NCBI GenBank assembly: GCA_964618895.1
Contig: CAZUDO010000103.1
Span: 72,031 to 136,030, forward strand
Reading direction: 5' to 3'
From: CAZUDO01 sp964618895
GTDB taxonomy: Bacteria > Desulfobacterota > Binatia > DP-6
Length of the DNA: 64,000 nt
The notes beneath the pieces are model-generated. The model had not been told where the DNA came from and did not search any database. It was given only the letters and a program-made list of their open reading frames with translations. This document shows, one piece after another, positions 49,956-58,139 of this stretch (the stretch's first letter is position 1; each line of letters starts with the position of its first letter). The position numbers were made by a program, and so were the translations under genes.

Positions 49956-51731
49956 ATGCTCGACGCCCCGGTCCCCTGGGTGATCCGCGAACTGGCGGAG
50001 GCGAGGAATCCGGAGCTGGTCCGGCTCATCGACCTGGGCCCGGCCGCGGTGGAGGGCGTCTTGGAGGCCTTCCGCCAGCCCGCGGAGCTCCTCGATGACA
50101 TGCCCCTCTCACTACTCGCCCTGGCGCTCGAGCGCATCGGTGACCCGCGCGCCGTCCCCGTGCTCACCGAGTGGCTGGTACAGAACTTCTTCGCGGAGGT
50201 CTGGTGGGCGACGGACTTCGTCACCCATACGATCAAGGTTCTCGACGCCCACGGCGGCCTCGACACCGAGCACTTCGGGTACACCGTCGAGCAGATGCTG
50301 GCCACGATCGCCCGCGGCCGATCGGGTGCGCCCGCAGCGACCGGGCAGGCCTATCGGTGGTGGGCCGAAGGGCGGCCGGTCGCTCAGCCGCCGGCCGTTC
50401 CGCGGCCCGCCGCGGAACCGGCGGAGCCTCCCGCGTGCATTCATGAGGTGACGGTCAAAGGGAGGGACGAGAACGAGGTCCCGCAGGAGGTCAAGTTCAA
50501 GTTCAAGGTGTTACGGCGCGACATCCACGATGTGCTCGCCGATCCGAGCACGCCGGAGAACCGGCGCCAGCGTCTCCAACGGCTTGCCACGGACGTCGAG
50601 GTGGCAGACAAAAACTACTACGACGGAAAGTACACGCCGGTCGATCCGACTGACCTCCGTGCAAGCACCAAGTCCAACTGCGGAGGCAAGAACACCGAGA
50701 TCATCATCAACCGGCTCGCCGAGAAGAAGGGCCTCGCCATCCGGCTGCCCGAGGGCGCCGCGAACACGGTCATTCGCGACGTGGGAAAGATCTTCGGGAA
50801 AGAGGTGTCGCTCACGGAAGTTGACGACCTCACTCAAGTGTCACACGAGAAAGACGGCGACAGCAAGCACGTCGAGGCTCCGGCCGAGGTGCGCGGAGAC
50901 GACGTGACCTTCGTCAGCAAAGACAACCTCGGCCCTACACGGACGCACCCCGTCAAGCGACGCGGTTCCGTGGCGGAGCAGTTCAAGCCCGTCACGGAGC
51001 GGTACGGGACGACGCCCAAGTTCTACCAGATCGACCCGAACCGGATCGACGACATCGAGGTGGATAAAAAACCCTGCTCGTGCCCTCTCCGGCATCTGCC
51101 GCCGCCGAGAAGCCCCGCCCCGCGGGTCGTCGAGGATCAGATCGACCTGTCCGACTTCTTCGACTGCGCCGATGAGCCGAGCACCACGACCACCGTGACC
51201 TCGACGACCACCACGACCACCACGATCGGCGGGACGGGCCCCTTGCTTGAGACGGCGACCATCGATTTCGCCCGCGGGCGAATTCAAACGGTGCGCCTGG
51301 CGACGGGACTCCTTGCGGGGCCCGCGTACCGGATCGCGGTGAGCGGGACGATCGCGAAGATGTTCGCGAGGAGCGGCAACGTCGCACATCACGACGCGCA
51401 GTACTGCTTCGAGGACACGAACATGTACTGCTTCAGGGGATCGGGTTCCGCGCGCGATCAGCCCCTGGACTTCGCGTTCGAGACCGGTGACGGCCGCGTG
51501 CTGCACCCCAACGGCCAGGAGCTGGGCGGGGGGAAGGCATACTTCGACGACCTCGACGGGGACGGCACCGCCTCACCCTACGAGGACAGCCATCGCTACG
51601 AGTCGCGTCTGCGCGTGCCCGCTGAGTCCCGGCTGCGCGTGCGGACGAACTTCTTGAGCGAGTTCGGGGAGTCGGACGGAGACACGGTCTCCGGGTCGCT
51701 TGTCGTTCAGCTCTACCGGGACGGAAGCTGA
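49956..51731 (+). CDS. 5'-truncated protein: helical-repeat domain plus Thr-linker and beta domain
   Basis: There are 591 residues from the first ATG, but the frame LVETLYEVAQAR is open back to the junction at 49920. The first 140 residues are HEAT-like helical repeats (RELAEARNPELVRLIDLGPA; ALERIGDPRAVPVLTEWLV). A central region of about 200 residues with CGGKNTEIIINRLAEKKG resembles no family I know. After a Thr-only linker (TTTTVTSTTTTTTT) comes a C-terminal beta domain with GDGRVLHPNGQE. Such linkers occur in exported proteins here, yet no signal peptide is present, which supports loss of the 5' end. Function unknown. Confidence 0.65.
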   Translation: MLDAPVPWVIRELAEARNPELVRLIDLGPAAVEGVLEAFRQPAELLDDMPLSLLALALERIGDPRAVPVLTEWLVQNFFAEVWWATDFVTHTIKVLDAHGGLDTEHFGYTVEQMLATIARGRSGAPAATGQAYRWWAEGRPVAQPPAVPRPAAEPAEPPACIHEVTVKGRDENEVPQEVKFKFKVLRRDIHDVLADPSTPENRRQRLQRLATDVEVADKNYYDGKYTPVDPTDLRASTKSNCGGKNTEIIINRLAEKKGLAIRLPEGAANTVIRDVGKIFGKEVSLTEVDDLTQVSHEKDGDSKHVEAPAEVRGDDVTFVSKDNLGPTRTHPVKRRGSVAEQFKPVTERYGTTPKFYQIDPNRIDDIEVDKKPCSCPLRHLPPPRSPAPRVVEDQIDLSDFFDCADEPSTTTTVTSTTTTTTTIGGTGPLLETATIDFARGRIQTVRLATGLLAGPAYRIAVSGTIAKMFARSGNVAHHDAQYCFEDTNMYCFRGSGSARDQPLDFAFETGDGRVLHPNGQELGGGKAYFDDLDGDGTASPYEDSHRYESRLRVPAESRLRVRTNFLSEFGESDGDTVSGSLVVQLYRDGS

Positions 51732-52219
51732 GGAGATAGGCAGGACAACCCAGCGAAGTTCCCCCTGCCCTTTACCCCCGGCTCGCGCGGTGCCGACGCC
51801 CGGTCATTTCCTGCCTCCGTCAAGACAGAATCCGCGATCTCTTCTACTCGAGTTTCCGCGCTCGGCGACGGCCCAACCAGGTCTCGGCCCCCCCGGGTCA
51901 GCCTTTCAACAACAACGACGCGCCCACAGCTCCCAACGTTCCCGCCATGGGCAAGGTCGTGACCCAGGTGGTCTTGCCCCCGCTTCCTCGGCACTACGGC
52001 GTGCTCCGTCTCCTGGCCGCCCGTCCCGCCGCACTTCGTTTCCTTCGCTTGACGGTACCGTGCGCGCGCTCGTCCTTCGCTCCCGGGGACGGCGAACGCT
52101 CCGCCCCCGGGCCCGGGCTACTCAACCGGGTGCCCGTCCCGGGCCTGGATGTCGTGCTGATGCCGGGTCGACGGATCGCATGATGCGACGGTCCGCGGCC
52201 CTGGACTGGGCAGGGTGGT
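51732..52219. other. 488-bp gap with a perfect 13-bp palindrome
   Basis: No gene with protein-like composition is visible on either strand. The only structured element is TCGCAT-G-ATGCGA (52176-52188), 32 bases before the helicase start, a candidate operator for the helicase operon. Confidence 0.45.
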
Positions 52220-54586
52220 GTGCGCTATGCCGGCGGCGTTCGCTCGGAGTTCCGGGGAGCGTTCGGGTTGGTGGACAAGCGCGAACGACGGCGGCTCAAG
52301 CGGGCACACCTCCGCGGGGCGCGGGCCCGACAGGAGGCGCAGGCGCAGCAGGTCGGGGCGCGCCGCTCTCGCGCCGGCGACCTGGCCGTCGCCGCCGAGC
52401 GGCACATCCGGGCCCGCGACTGGCTGGCGGCGGTCGAGCCCGCCGCCCGTGCGGCGGCGCTGGCGCCCGGCGACCGCTTCATCGTCTCGCTGTACGTCCA
52501 AGCTGCCGAGGGCTTGCGGAACGTGCACCATCGGATCGCCGCACTCGAGCACCTGGCGCGGATTGTGCCGCCGACGGCGGCGCTGCTCGGCTCCCTGGCG
52601 GAGCTGCACCGGGCGGTGCGGAACCGGGAGCGGGCGGCGCAGCTGGTCGCCGATGCCCGGCGGCTTCTGCCGGCACGCGGCGCCAGCCACCGGCTCTGGG
52701 TCGAACGGCTCGACGAGGTCGAGCGCTGGGCGCAAGCGGCCGGGGAAGGGGAGGCGCAGGATCGACAGCACGCACTACCACTGGCGCCGCGCGCGGCTAC
52801 GAATGGCCCGGCGCCGTCCCTTGCGCCCACGCCAGACACACCGCCCGCCACCGCGCCAGCCACGCTCGACATCCCGGTGACTGTCGCCTCCGATGTCCTC
52901 GGGCTCGACGTGCTCGCCGGCGTGCCGGCCAGCAGCCCGGAAGACACCACACTCGCGCGCCTCGCGATGGCACTCGCGGATGCGGAGTCGTTCGACCGCC
53001 TGTTGGCCACGGAGCATGCCCAGGGCTTGCTCCGCCTCTCGCATCAGGAGGAGACCGCTCGCAAGGTCCTGGCGGTGCTCCTCGGCCGCGCACTCCTCGC
53101 GGACGAGGTCGGGCTCGGCAAGACGATCGAAGCCGGGCTCATCCTCTCCGAGTACCTGCTCCGTGGCCGGGTGACGCGCGCCCTCGTGCTCACGCCGCCC
53201 TCGCTCGTCGGCCAGTGGCGCGAGGAGCTGGCGAGCAAGTTCGGCATCTCCAGCCGGAGCACCGAAGACGAGGCGCACCGGCGGGACCCGATCGGTCTGT
53301 GGGACGGCGCCGGAGTGGTGGTGGCGTCCCTCGCGACGGCGCGCTCGCCGCGGCATCGCGATGCGGTCGTCGGACGGCCCTGGGACCTCGTGATCGTCGA
53401 CGAGGCGCACACGCTCAAGAACCACCGCACCGAGTCCTACGCGCTGGTCGAGCGGCTGCAGACGCGCTTTCTCCTCCTCCTCACGGCGACCCCGGTCGAG
53501 AACCGTGTCGAAGAACTCTTCAACCTGGTGAACCTCATCCGGCCGGGGCACCTCGGCGGACGCGCCGCATTCGTCCACCGCTTCGGCAAGGGCGGCGGAT
53601 CGCGCGCCGAGGCGGCGCGTGCCGAGCTGCGGGCGCTCCTCGGCGAGGTGATGGTGCGCAACACGCGGGTGCTCTCGGGCGTCCGCCTGCCGCCACGCTT
53701 CGCCCGCACGCTGCTGGTGGAGCCTGCTCCGGACGAGCAGGCGCTCTACACAGTCCTCGCTGCCGCCCTGCGCTCGCCCGAGGCGACGGGGCGTGTGCGG
53801 CCGCTTCTCTCGCTCCTCCTCGAGGAGGCCGGGAGCAGCCCGCTCGCCGTGCGCCAGACGCTCGCGCGGCTCGCCGGCGCCGAGGATATCCCGGGGGCGG
53901 TCCGCGCGGCCCTCACGAACGCGGCCGACCTGGCCGGGAAGGCGAGCGGATCGGGGAAGGCGCGCGCTTTGCTGCAGGCCCTCTCGGGCGCCGATGGTGC
54001 AACCATCGTGTTCACCCGCTTCCGCGCCACGCTCCTGTTCCTGGCTGAGGTGCTGGGGCGCGCCGGCGTCCGACACGAGCGCCTCGACGGCAACGTGCCG
54101 CCCGCCGAGCGTGCCGTCACGGTCGAGCGCTGGCGCGCCGCGGGCGGCGTGCTCCTCTCCACCGACGTCGGGAGCGAGGGCCTGAACCTCCAGTCGTGCC
54201 ACCGTCTCGTCAACTTCGACCTGCCCTGGAACCCGATGCGTATCGAGCAACGGATCGGACGACTCCACCGGATCGGCCAGGAGCATCCCGTCGAGGTGCT
54301 CAATCTCTGCCAGGCCGACTCCGTCGAGGAGCGGATCCTCCAGGTGCTCGACGAGCGCATCAACCTGTTCGAGCTGGTGGTCGGCGAGATCGAGACGATT
54401 CTCGGATACCTCGACGACGGCCGCGAGTTCCCGGCCATCGTGCTCGATGCCTTCGCGGAGCGCAGCGAGGCGGACCGCACGCGCGCCTTCGGGCGGATCG
54501 GCGACGCGCTGGCTGCCGCGCGCCAGCGCTACCGCGCGGTCAAGGCGTTCGACGAGGCGCTCTTCCGCAGCGAGCTCGGCGTATGA
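52220..54586 (+). CDS. SNF2-family helicase/translocase with N-terminal TPR-like region
   Basis: The product is about 788 residues. Residues 55-155 form TPR-like helix pairs (HIRARDWLAAVEPAARAAAL; RIAALEHLARIVPPTAALLG), followed by a Pro/Ala linker. The two RecA lobes carry Walker A LLADEVGLGKTIEAGLIL, DEAH in LVIVDEAHTLKN, LLTATPVENRVEELFNL, STDVGSEGLNLQ and QRIGRLHRIGQ, the set seen in RapA-like SNF2 proteins. It should move on double-stranded DNA or strip bound complexes. The start is uncertain (GTG 52220 or GTG 52271). It is coupled by ATGA to a zinc-ribbon protein that may guide or regulate it. Confidence 0.88.
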   Translation: MRYAGGVRSEFRGAFGLVDKRERRRLKRAHLRGARARQEAQAQQVGARRSRAGDLAVAAERHIRARDWLAAVEPAARAAALAPGDRFIVSLYVQAAEGLRNVHHRIAALEHLARIVPPTAALLGSLAELHRAVRNRERAAQLVADARRLLPARGASHRLWVERLDEVERWAQAAGEGEAQDRQHALPLAPRAATNGPAPSLAPTPDTPPATAPATLDIPVTVASDVLGLDVLAGVPASSPEDTTLARLAMALADAESFDRLLATEHAQGLLRLSHQEETARKVLAVLLGRALLADEVGLGKTIEAGLILSEYLLRGRVTRALVLTPPSLVGQWREELASKFGISSRSTEDEAHRRDPIGLWDGAGVVVASLATARSPRHRDAVVGRPWDLVIVDEAHTLKNHRTESYALVERLQTRFLLLLTATPVENRVEELFNLVNLIRPGHLGGRAAFVHRFGKGGGSRAEAARAELRALLGEVMVRNTRVLSGVRLPPRFARTLLVEPAPDEQALYTVLAAALRSPEATGRVRPLLSLLLEEAGSSPLAVRQTLARLAGAEDIPGAVRAALTNAADLAGKASGSGKARALLQALSGADGATIVFTRFRATLLFLAEVLGRAGVRHERLDGNVPPAERAVTVERWRAAGGVLLSTDVGSEGLNLQSCHRLVNFDLPWNPMRIEQRIGRLHRIGQEHPVEVLNLCQADSVEERILQVLDERINLFELVVGEIETILGYLDDGREFPAIVLDAFAERSEADRTRAFGRIGDALAAARQRYRAVKAFDEALFRSELGV

Positions 54587-55713
54587 CGGACCCGGTGGGT
54601 GAGTTCCTTCGACTCCATCTGACGGCCGCCGGCGCCGTGGTCGAGGCGGCCGGCTCTGGGCTCGACGCCCTCCTGCCGGCCGGGGTTGCCACCGAGCTGG
54701 GCGTAGCCGAGGAGGTGCGGTTCTCGCTCGACGGCCCGCCCGACGGCGGCGCCGTCGACGCCCGTCTCGGCTCGCCACTCCTCGAGCGCGCGCTGGCCGC
54801 GCGCCGCTGCCGCCCGCCACTCGGCGCCGTTGCGCTCGCCGGCGCACTCCCGCGCCCCCTGCCCGATCACCTGCCGGTCCTCCTGAACGCCGTCCGGCGC
54901 GGGCCGACCCCGCCGCCAGAGCGCGTCGCGGCGCGCTACCTGGCCGTCCACCTCCGCCTCACGCTGCAGGGCGACGAGCTGCGGCACACGGGGCTCGACC
55001 TGGCGCTGCGGCTCGAGGACGGGGCCCGCGTGCCGTGGCTCGACCTCGCCGGTGCCTACCCGGTCACCACCGCCCCGCTCACCGCCGAGGAGCGTGCGAT
55101 CGCGAGCCGCACGGTGCGCGACGCCGTCCGGCGCGCCGCACCCACGGCGCTCGCCGGGGCGCTCGAGGCGATCGGCCGCCGCGCGCGCCGCGATCTCATG
55201 CGGATGGCGGAGTACTACACGAGCCTCGACGCCGAGATGGCGCGCGCCATCGGCCGCACGCGCAGCCCCGACGAGCAGGCCCGCCGCCGCGCCAAGCGCA
55301 CGCTCCTGCGCGACGATCTCGCGGCCCGCCGCAGCCAGCTCCGGGACCGGCTCGCGGCGCGCCTCGGCGCCGAGGTGATCGCGGCGACGCTCGTCGAGAC
55401 CGAGGCCGACCGCTGGACGCTCCCCGTCCGACGCCGCGCCCGCGACGCCACAGTGCTCGTCGGCCGGCGCGCCGGTGACGGGACGCTCGAGGGCCCCCCG
55501 TGCGCCGGGTGTGGCGAGAGCACGCTGCGGCTTCACCTCTGCGACGATCGCCTGCACGCGCTCTGCGAGGGCTGCGGGCACGCCGGGAGGCTCGACGCCG
55601 CGCGCTGTCCCGGCTGCCGGCCGCCCAGGGCCGCGCCGCTGGTCGTGTCGGTCGAGGACACCACCGCCGCCATCCGGGTCGGCGGCGAGGCCGAGGCGCC
55701 GGCGGTCCCGTGA
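54583..55713 (+). CDS. Coiled-coil/zinc-ribbon partner of the SNF2 helicase
   Basis: The product is 376 residues. A mixed N-terminal domain (1-165) is followed by a long charged helical region (about 165-280; RTVRDAVRRAAPTALAGALE ... RTLLRDDLAARRSQLRDRLA). The C-terminal zinc-binding part has four Cys knuckles: CAGCG (307-310), CDDRLHALCEGCG and CPGC. There is no catalytic motif. ATG 54583 overlaps the helicase stop (ATGA), so the two proteins are made in equal measure and probably form a complex. A role in DNA repair, transcription recycling or defence is open. I recognise no named system. Confidence 0.75.
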   Translation: MTDPVGEFLRLHLTAAGAVVEAAGSGLDALLPAGVATELGVAEEVRFSLDGPPDGGAVDARLGSPLLERALAARRCRPPLGAVALAGALPRPLPDHLPVLLNAVRRGPTPPPERVAARYLAVHLRLTLQGDELRHTGLDLALRLEDGARVPWLDLAGAYPVTTAPLTAEERAIASRTVRDAVRRAAPTALAGALEAIGRRARRDLMRMAEYYTSLDAEMARAIGRTRSPDEQARRRAKRTLLRDDLAARRSQLRDRLAARLGAEVIAATLVETEADRWTLPVRRRARDATVLVGRRAGDGTLEGPPCAGCGESTLRLHLCDDRLHALCEGCGHAGRLDAARCPGCRPPRAAPLVVSVEDTTAAIRVGGEAEAPAVP

Positions 55714-55786
55714 GGCTGCCTGCCCGTACGGGACCGCGCGGTTCTGCCGGAGCCGTCGCCCGTCCACGACCGGCGAGCCGGATGGT

Positions 55787-55815
55787 TTGCGTCGGCTCGG
55801 ACCGCATGATCAGGT
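55787..55815 (+). promoter_or_regulatory. Candidate leaderless promoter of the MFS exporter
   Basis: TTGCGT (55787-55792), 17 bases and TCAGGT (55810-55815) are followed after six bases by GTG 55822. No Shine-Dalgarno sequence. Confidence 0.35.
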
Positions 55816-55821
55816 CCCACG

Positions 55822-57036
55822 GTGCTCGGTCTGCCGCGCTCGCGCGACTATCGCCTGTTCTGGTCCGGGTCGCTGGTGTCCAACACCGGCTTCTGGATGC
55901 AGCAGATCGCGCTCGGCTGGCTGGTCTACGGCATGACCCGTTCGGCGTCGTGGTTGGGGGTGATCGGCTTCGCCGGTAACCTCCCCATGCTGACGCTCGG
56001 GCTCGTGGGCGGCGCGATCGCCGACCGCGCCAGCCGGCGCACGATCATGCTCGGCACGCAGGTGGCGCTGGCGCTCACCGCGCTCGCACTCGCCGGCCTG
56101 ACCGCCAGCGGGCACCTGACCGTCTGGCACGTGGTCGCGCTGGCCATGGTCGCCGGCGTGGCCAGTGCCCTCTACGCTCCCGCCATGCAGTCGGTCATCC
56201 CCACCCTGGTCGAGCCAGACGAGCTGCTGCACGCGGTGTCGCTCAACTCGGTGCAGTTCAACCTGGCACGCACCCTCGGCCCGGCCCTCGCCGGGGTGGT
56301 GTACGGGTACGTCGGGCCGGCCGGCTGCTTCGCGCTCAACGCCGGCGGCTTCGTCATCCTGACCGCCCTCCTCGCACGTATCCACCTGCCCCATCGCCCG
56401 GTGGTCGCAGCACCGCCCGTCGGCCGCGCGCTCCGCGACGGGTTCCGCTACGCGCGCACCCATGCCGTGATCGCACCCGCCCTCTGCCTGACGGCGGTGA
56501 TGAGCCTGTTCGGCTTCCCGTACATCATCCTGCTGCCGGCGCTCGCCCGCGACGCGCTCGGGCTCTCCGACGCCGCCGGGCTCGGCTACCTCATGGCCGC
56601 CGTCGGCGGCGGGGCGGTGCTCGGCGGCCTGGCACTGTCGGCGATCGGCGCCGGGCCGCGCACGCGCCTGGTCTCGGTCGGCAGCGCGCTCGTGTTCGGC
56701 CTGGCGTTGGCCAGCTTCGCCGTCGTGCGCAGCGTCGGCGCGACGGCCGTCCTGCTGTTCGTCATGGGGGCGTTGCAGACGGCGTGCGTGGCGTCGCTCA
56801 ACACGACCCTCCAGATGGCCGTGGACGACGGCATGCGCGGGCGGGTCATGAGCATGATGAGCGTCATGCTGTTCGGGTTTGCGACGCTCGGCGGGATGCT
56901 GGTGGGGGCGCTCGGCGATCGCATCGGGGTGCCGCAGGCGCTGGCGGGGGGCGGGGTCGTGATCATGATCGCGGCCGGGGTCGTGCTCGTGCGCGCGCCG
57001 GCGGTCCCGGCGCCGGCGTTGTCGCGGGCGGCGTGA
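55822..57036 (+). CDS. MFS transporter (MFS_3 / EntS-like exporter)
   Basis: The 404-residue protein has about 12 TM helices. The opening SRDYRLFWSGSLVSNTGFWM and QQIALGWLVYGMTRSASWLG, with GGAIADRASRRTIML as motif A and SLNSVQFNLARTLGPALAGV in the middle, are the hallmarks of the MFS_3 (DUF894) branch, which includes the enterobactin exporter EntS. It should export a small hydrophobic compound by proton antiport. No siderophore genes are nearby. Translation starts at GTG 55822. A hairpin repeat with a 20-bp stem begins four bases after its stop and may terminate transcription. Confidence 0.9.
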   Translation: MLGLPRSRDYRLFWSGSLVSNTGFWMQQIALGWLVYGMTRSASWLGVIGFAGNLPMLTLGLVGGAIADRASRRTIMLGTQVALALTALALAGLTASGHLTVWHVVALAMVAGVASALYAPAMQSVIPTLVEPDELLHAVSLNSVQFNLARTLGPALAGVVYGYVGPAGCFALNAGGFVILTALLARIHLPHRPVVAAPPVGRALRDGFRYARTHAVIAPALCLTAVMSLFGFPYIILLPALARDALGLSDAAGLGYLMAAVGGGAVLGGLALSAIGAGPRTRLVSVGSALVFGLALASFAVVRSVGATAVLLFVMGALQTACVASLNTTLQMAVDDGMRGRVMSMMSVMLFGFATLGGMLVGALGDRIGVPQALAGGGVVIMIAAGVVLVRAPAVPAPALSRAA

Positions 57037-57039
57037 TTG

Positions 57040-57166
57040 GGGCGGCGGTCCGCGGGCGCGGGGTGTCCGCTCCGCTTCGCTCGCCGACGGTCGGGGCGCG
57101 CTGCCACGCATGAGTTGCGCATCGTCGGCTCAAGGCGCTCCGCGGACACCCCGCGCCCGCGACTCG
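57040..57166 (+). repeat. Long-hairpin repeat, copy 1
   Basis: The element is 127 bp, beginning GGGCGGCGGTC and ending CCCGCGACTCG. It has a perfect 20-bp stem (57051-57070 with 57142-57161) closing a 71-base loop. The loop contains TCCGCTTCGCTCG near its start and CTCAAGGCGCT near its end. The same borders and loop motifs recur in copy 2 at 59065-59211, but the stem sequences differ. Confidence 0.85.
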
Positions 57167-57193
57167 ACTCCACACGGGCTCACGCGCTGGCGC

Positions 57194-57223
57194 TTGACGC
57201 GCGCTGGGCGGTGGGGCGACAAC
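57194..57223 (+). promoter_or_regulatory. Candidate leaderless promoter of the amidohydrolase
   Basis: TTGACG (57194-57199), 18 bases and GACAAC (57218-57223) are followed after six bases by GTG 57230. Confidence 0.35.
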
Positions 57224-57229
57224 ACGAAC

Positions 57230-58135
57230 GTGGCCTCTTCCGTCATCGACATGTGGGCGCCGATCGTGCCCACGCCGGAGGTGATGCGGCATGCGGCGCA
57301 GCACTTTCCGGACGAGATGCTCGGATACCTGCGCGTGTTCTACAAGCAGCCGCCGACGCAGGAGGCGTTCCGGGCGCGCGCGGAGGCGATCGCGCTGTCG
57401 TTCGACCAGGTGCTGGCAGCGCTCGACGCCGCCGGCATCGGGCGGACGCTGGTCACCGGCTTCGACGAGGCGACGAGCTGCGGCAAGACCTTCATCCCGA
57501 ACGCGCTGGTGGCGGACCTGGTCGGGCGGGCACCCGACCGGTTCATCCCGTTCGCGGGCGCCGACGTGGGACGCGGCATGGCGGCGGTGCGTGACTTCGA
57601 GCGTTGCGTGCGCGACCAGGGCTTTCGCGGCCTCAGCCTGCGCCCCTTCATGATCGGCCTGCCCGCCGACGACCGGCGCTACTATCCCTTCTACGCCAAG
57701 TGCGTCGAGCTGGACGTGCCGGTGAGCATCCACACGTCCGCCAACTGGTCGACCGCGGTGGTGAACGACCTCGGCCACCCGCGCCACATCGACGTGGTGG
57801 CTCGTGACTTCCCCGAGCTCCGTCTCATCATGAGCCACGCCGGCTACCCGTGGGTCCTGGAGGCGGTGCTGCTCGCCTGGAAGTACCCGGGCGTGTACCT
57901 GGAGCTGGCGGCGCACCGACCGAAGTATCTCCCCGAGCCGGGGACAGGCTGGGAGCCGCTGTTCCGTTTTGGCCAGTCGACCATCGCCGACAAGGTTCTG
58001 TTCGGCACCGGGTGGTTCCTGCTCGGCCGCTCGCCCGCCGACATCGTGGCCGAGTTCCGCGCGCTGCCGGTGAAGCCTGCCGTGCTCGAGCGCTGGCTCG
58101 GCGGCAACGCGTGCGCGTTGCTCGACGGACGATAG
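57230..58135 (+). CDS. Amidohydrolase_2-family protein
   Basis: The product is 301 residues with the TIM-barrel order of the ACMSD/decarboxylase-type amidohydrolases. A C-terminal metal-side segment (VDVPVSIHTSANWSTAVVND), LRLIMSHAGYPWVLEAVLLA with the barrel His, and VLFGTGWFLLGRSPADIVAE are clear. The first strand reads VIDMWAPIVPTPEV: the His-x-His that usually binds metal is replaced. So metal binding rests on later His/Asp residues, or the chemistry differs. It is four bases upstream of the membrane-SCP2 gene, so the two form an operon. Substrate unknown; lipid or aromatic acids are plausible. Confidence 0.82.
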   Translation: MASSVIDMWAPIVPTPEVMRHAAQHFPDEMLGYLRVFYKQPPTQEAFRARAEAIALSFDQVLAALDAAGIGRTLVTGFDEATSCGKTFIPNALVADLVGRAPDRFIPFAGADVGRGMAAVRDFERCVRDQGFRGLSLRPFMIGLPADDRRYYPFYAKCVELDVPVSIHTSANWSTAVVNDLGHPRHIDVVARDFPELRLIMSHAGYPWVLEAVLLAWKYPGVYLELAAHRPKYLPEPGTGWEPLFRFGQSTIADKVLFGTGWFLLGRSPADIVAEFRALPVKPAVLERWLGGNACALLDGR

Positions 58136-58139
58136 CGTC

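Noticed and set aside
52220..55713. Calling the SNF2 helicase pair a DISARM or other named defence system
   Set aside because: No methyltransferase, DUF1998, PLD or nuclease gene is adjacent; the resemblance is only the helicase family.
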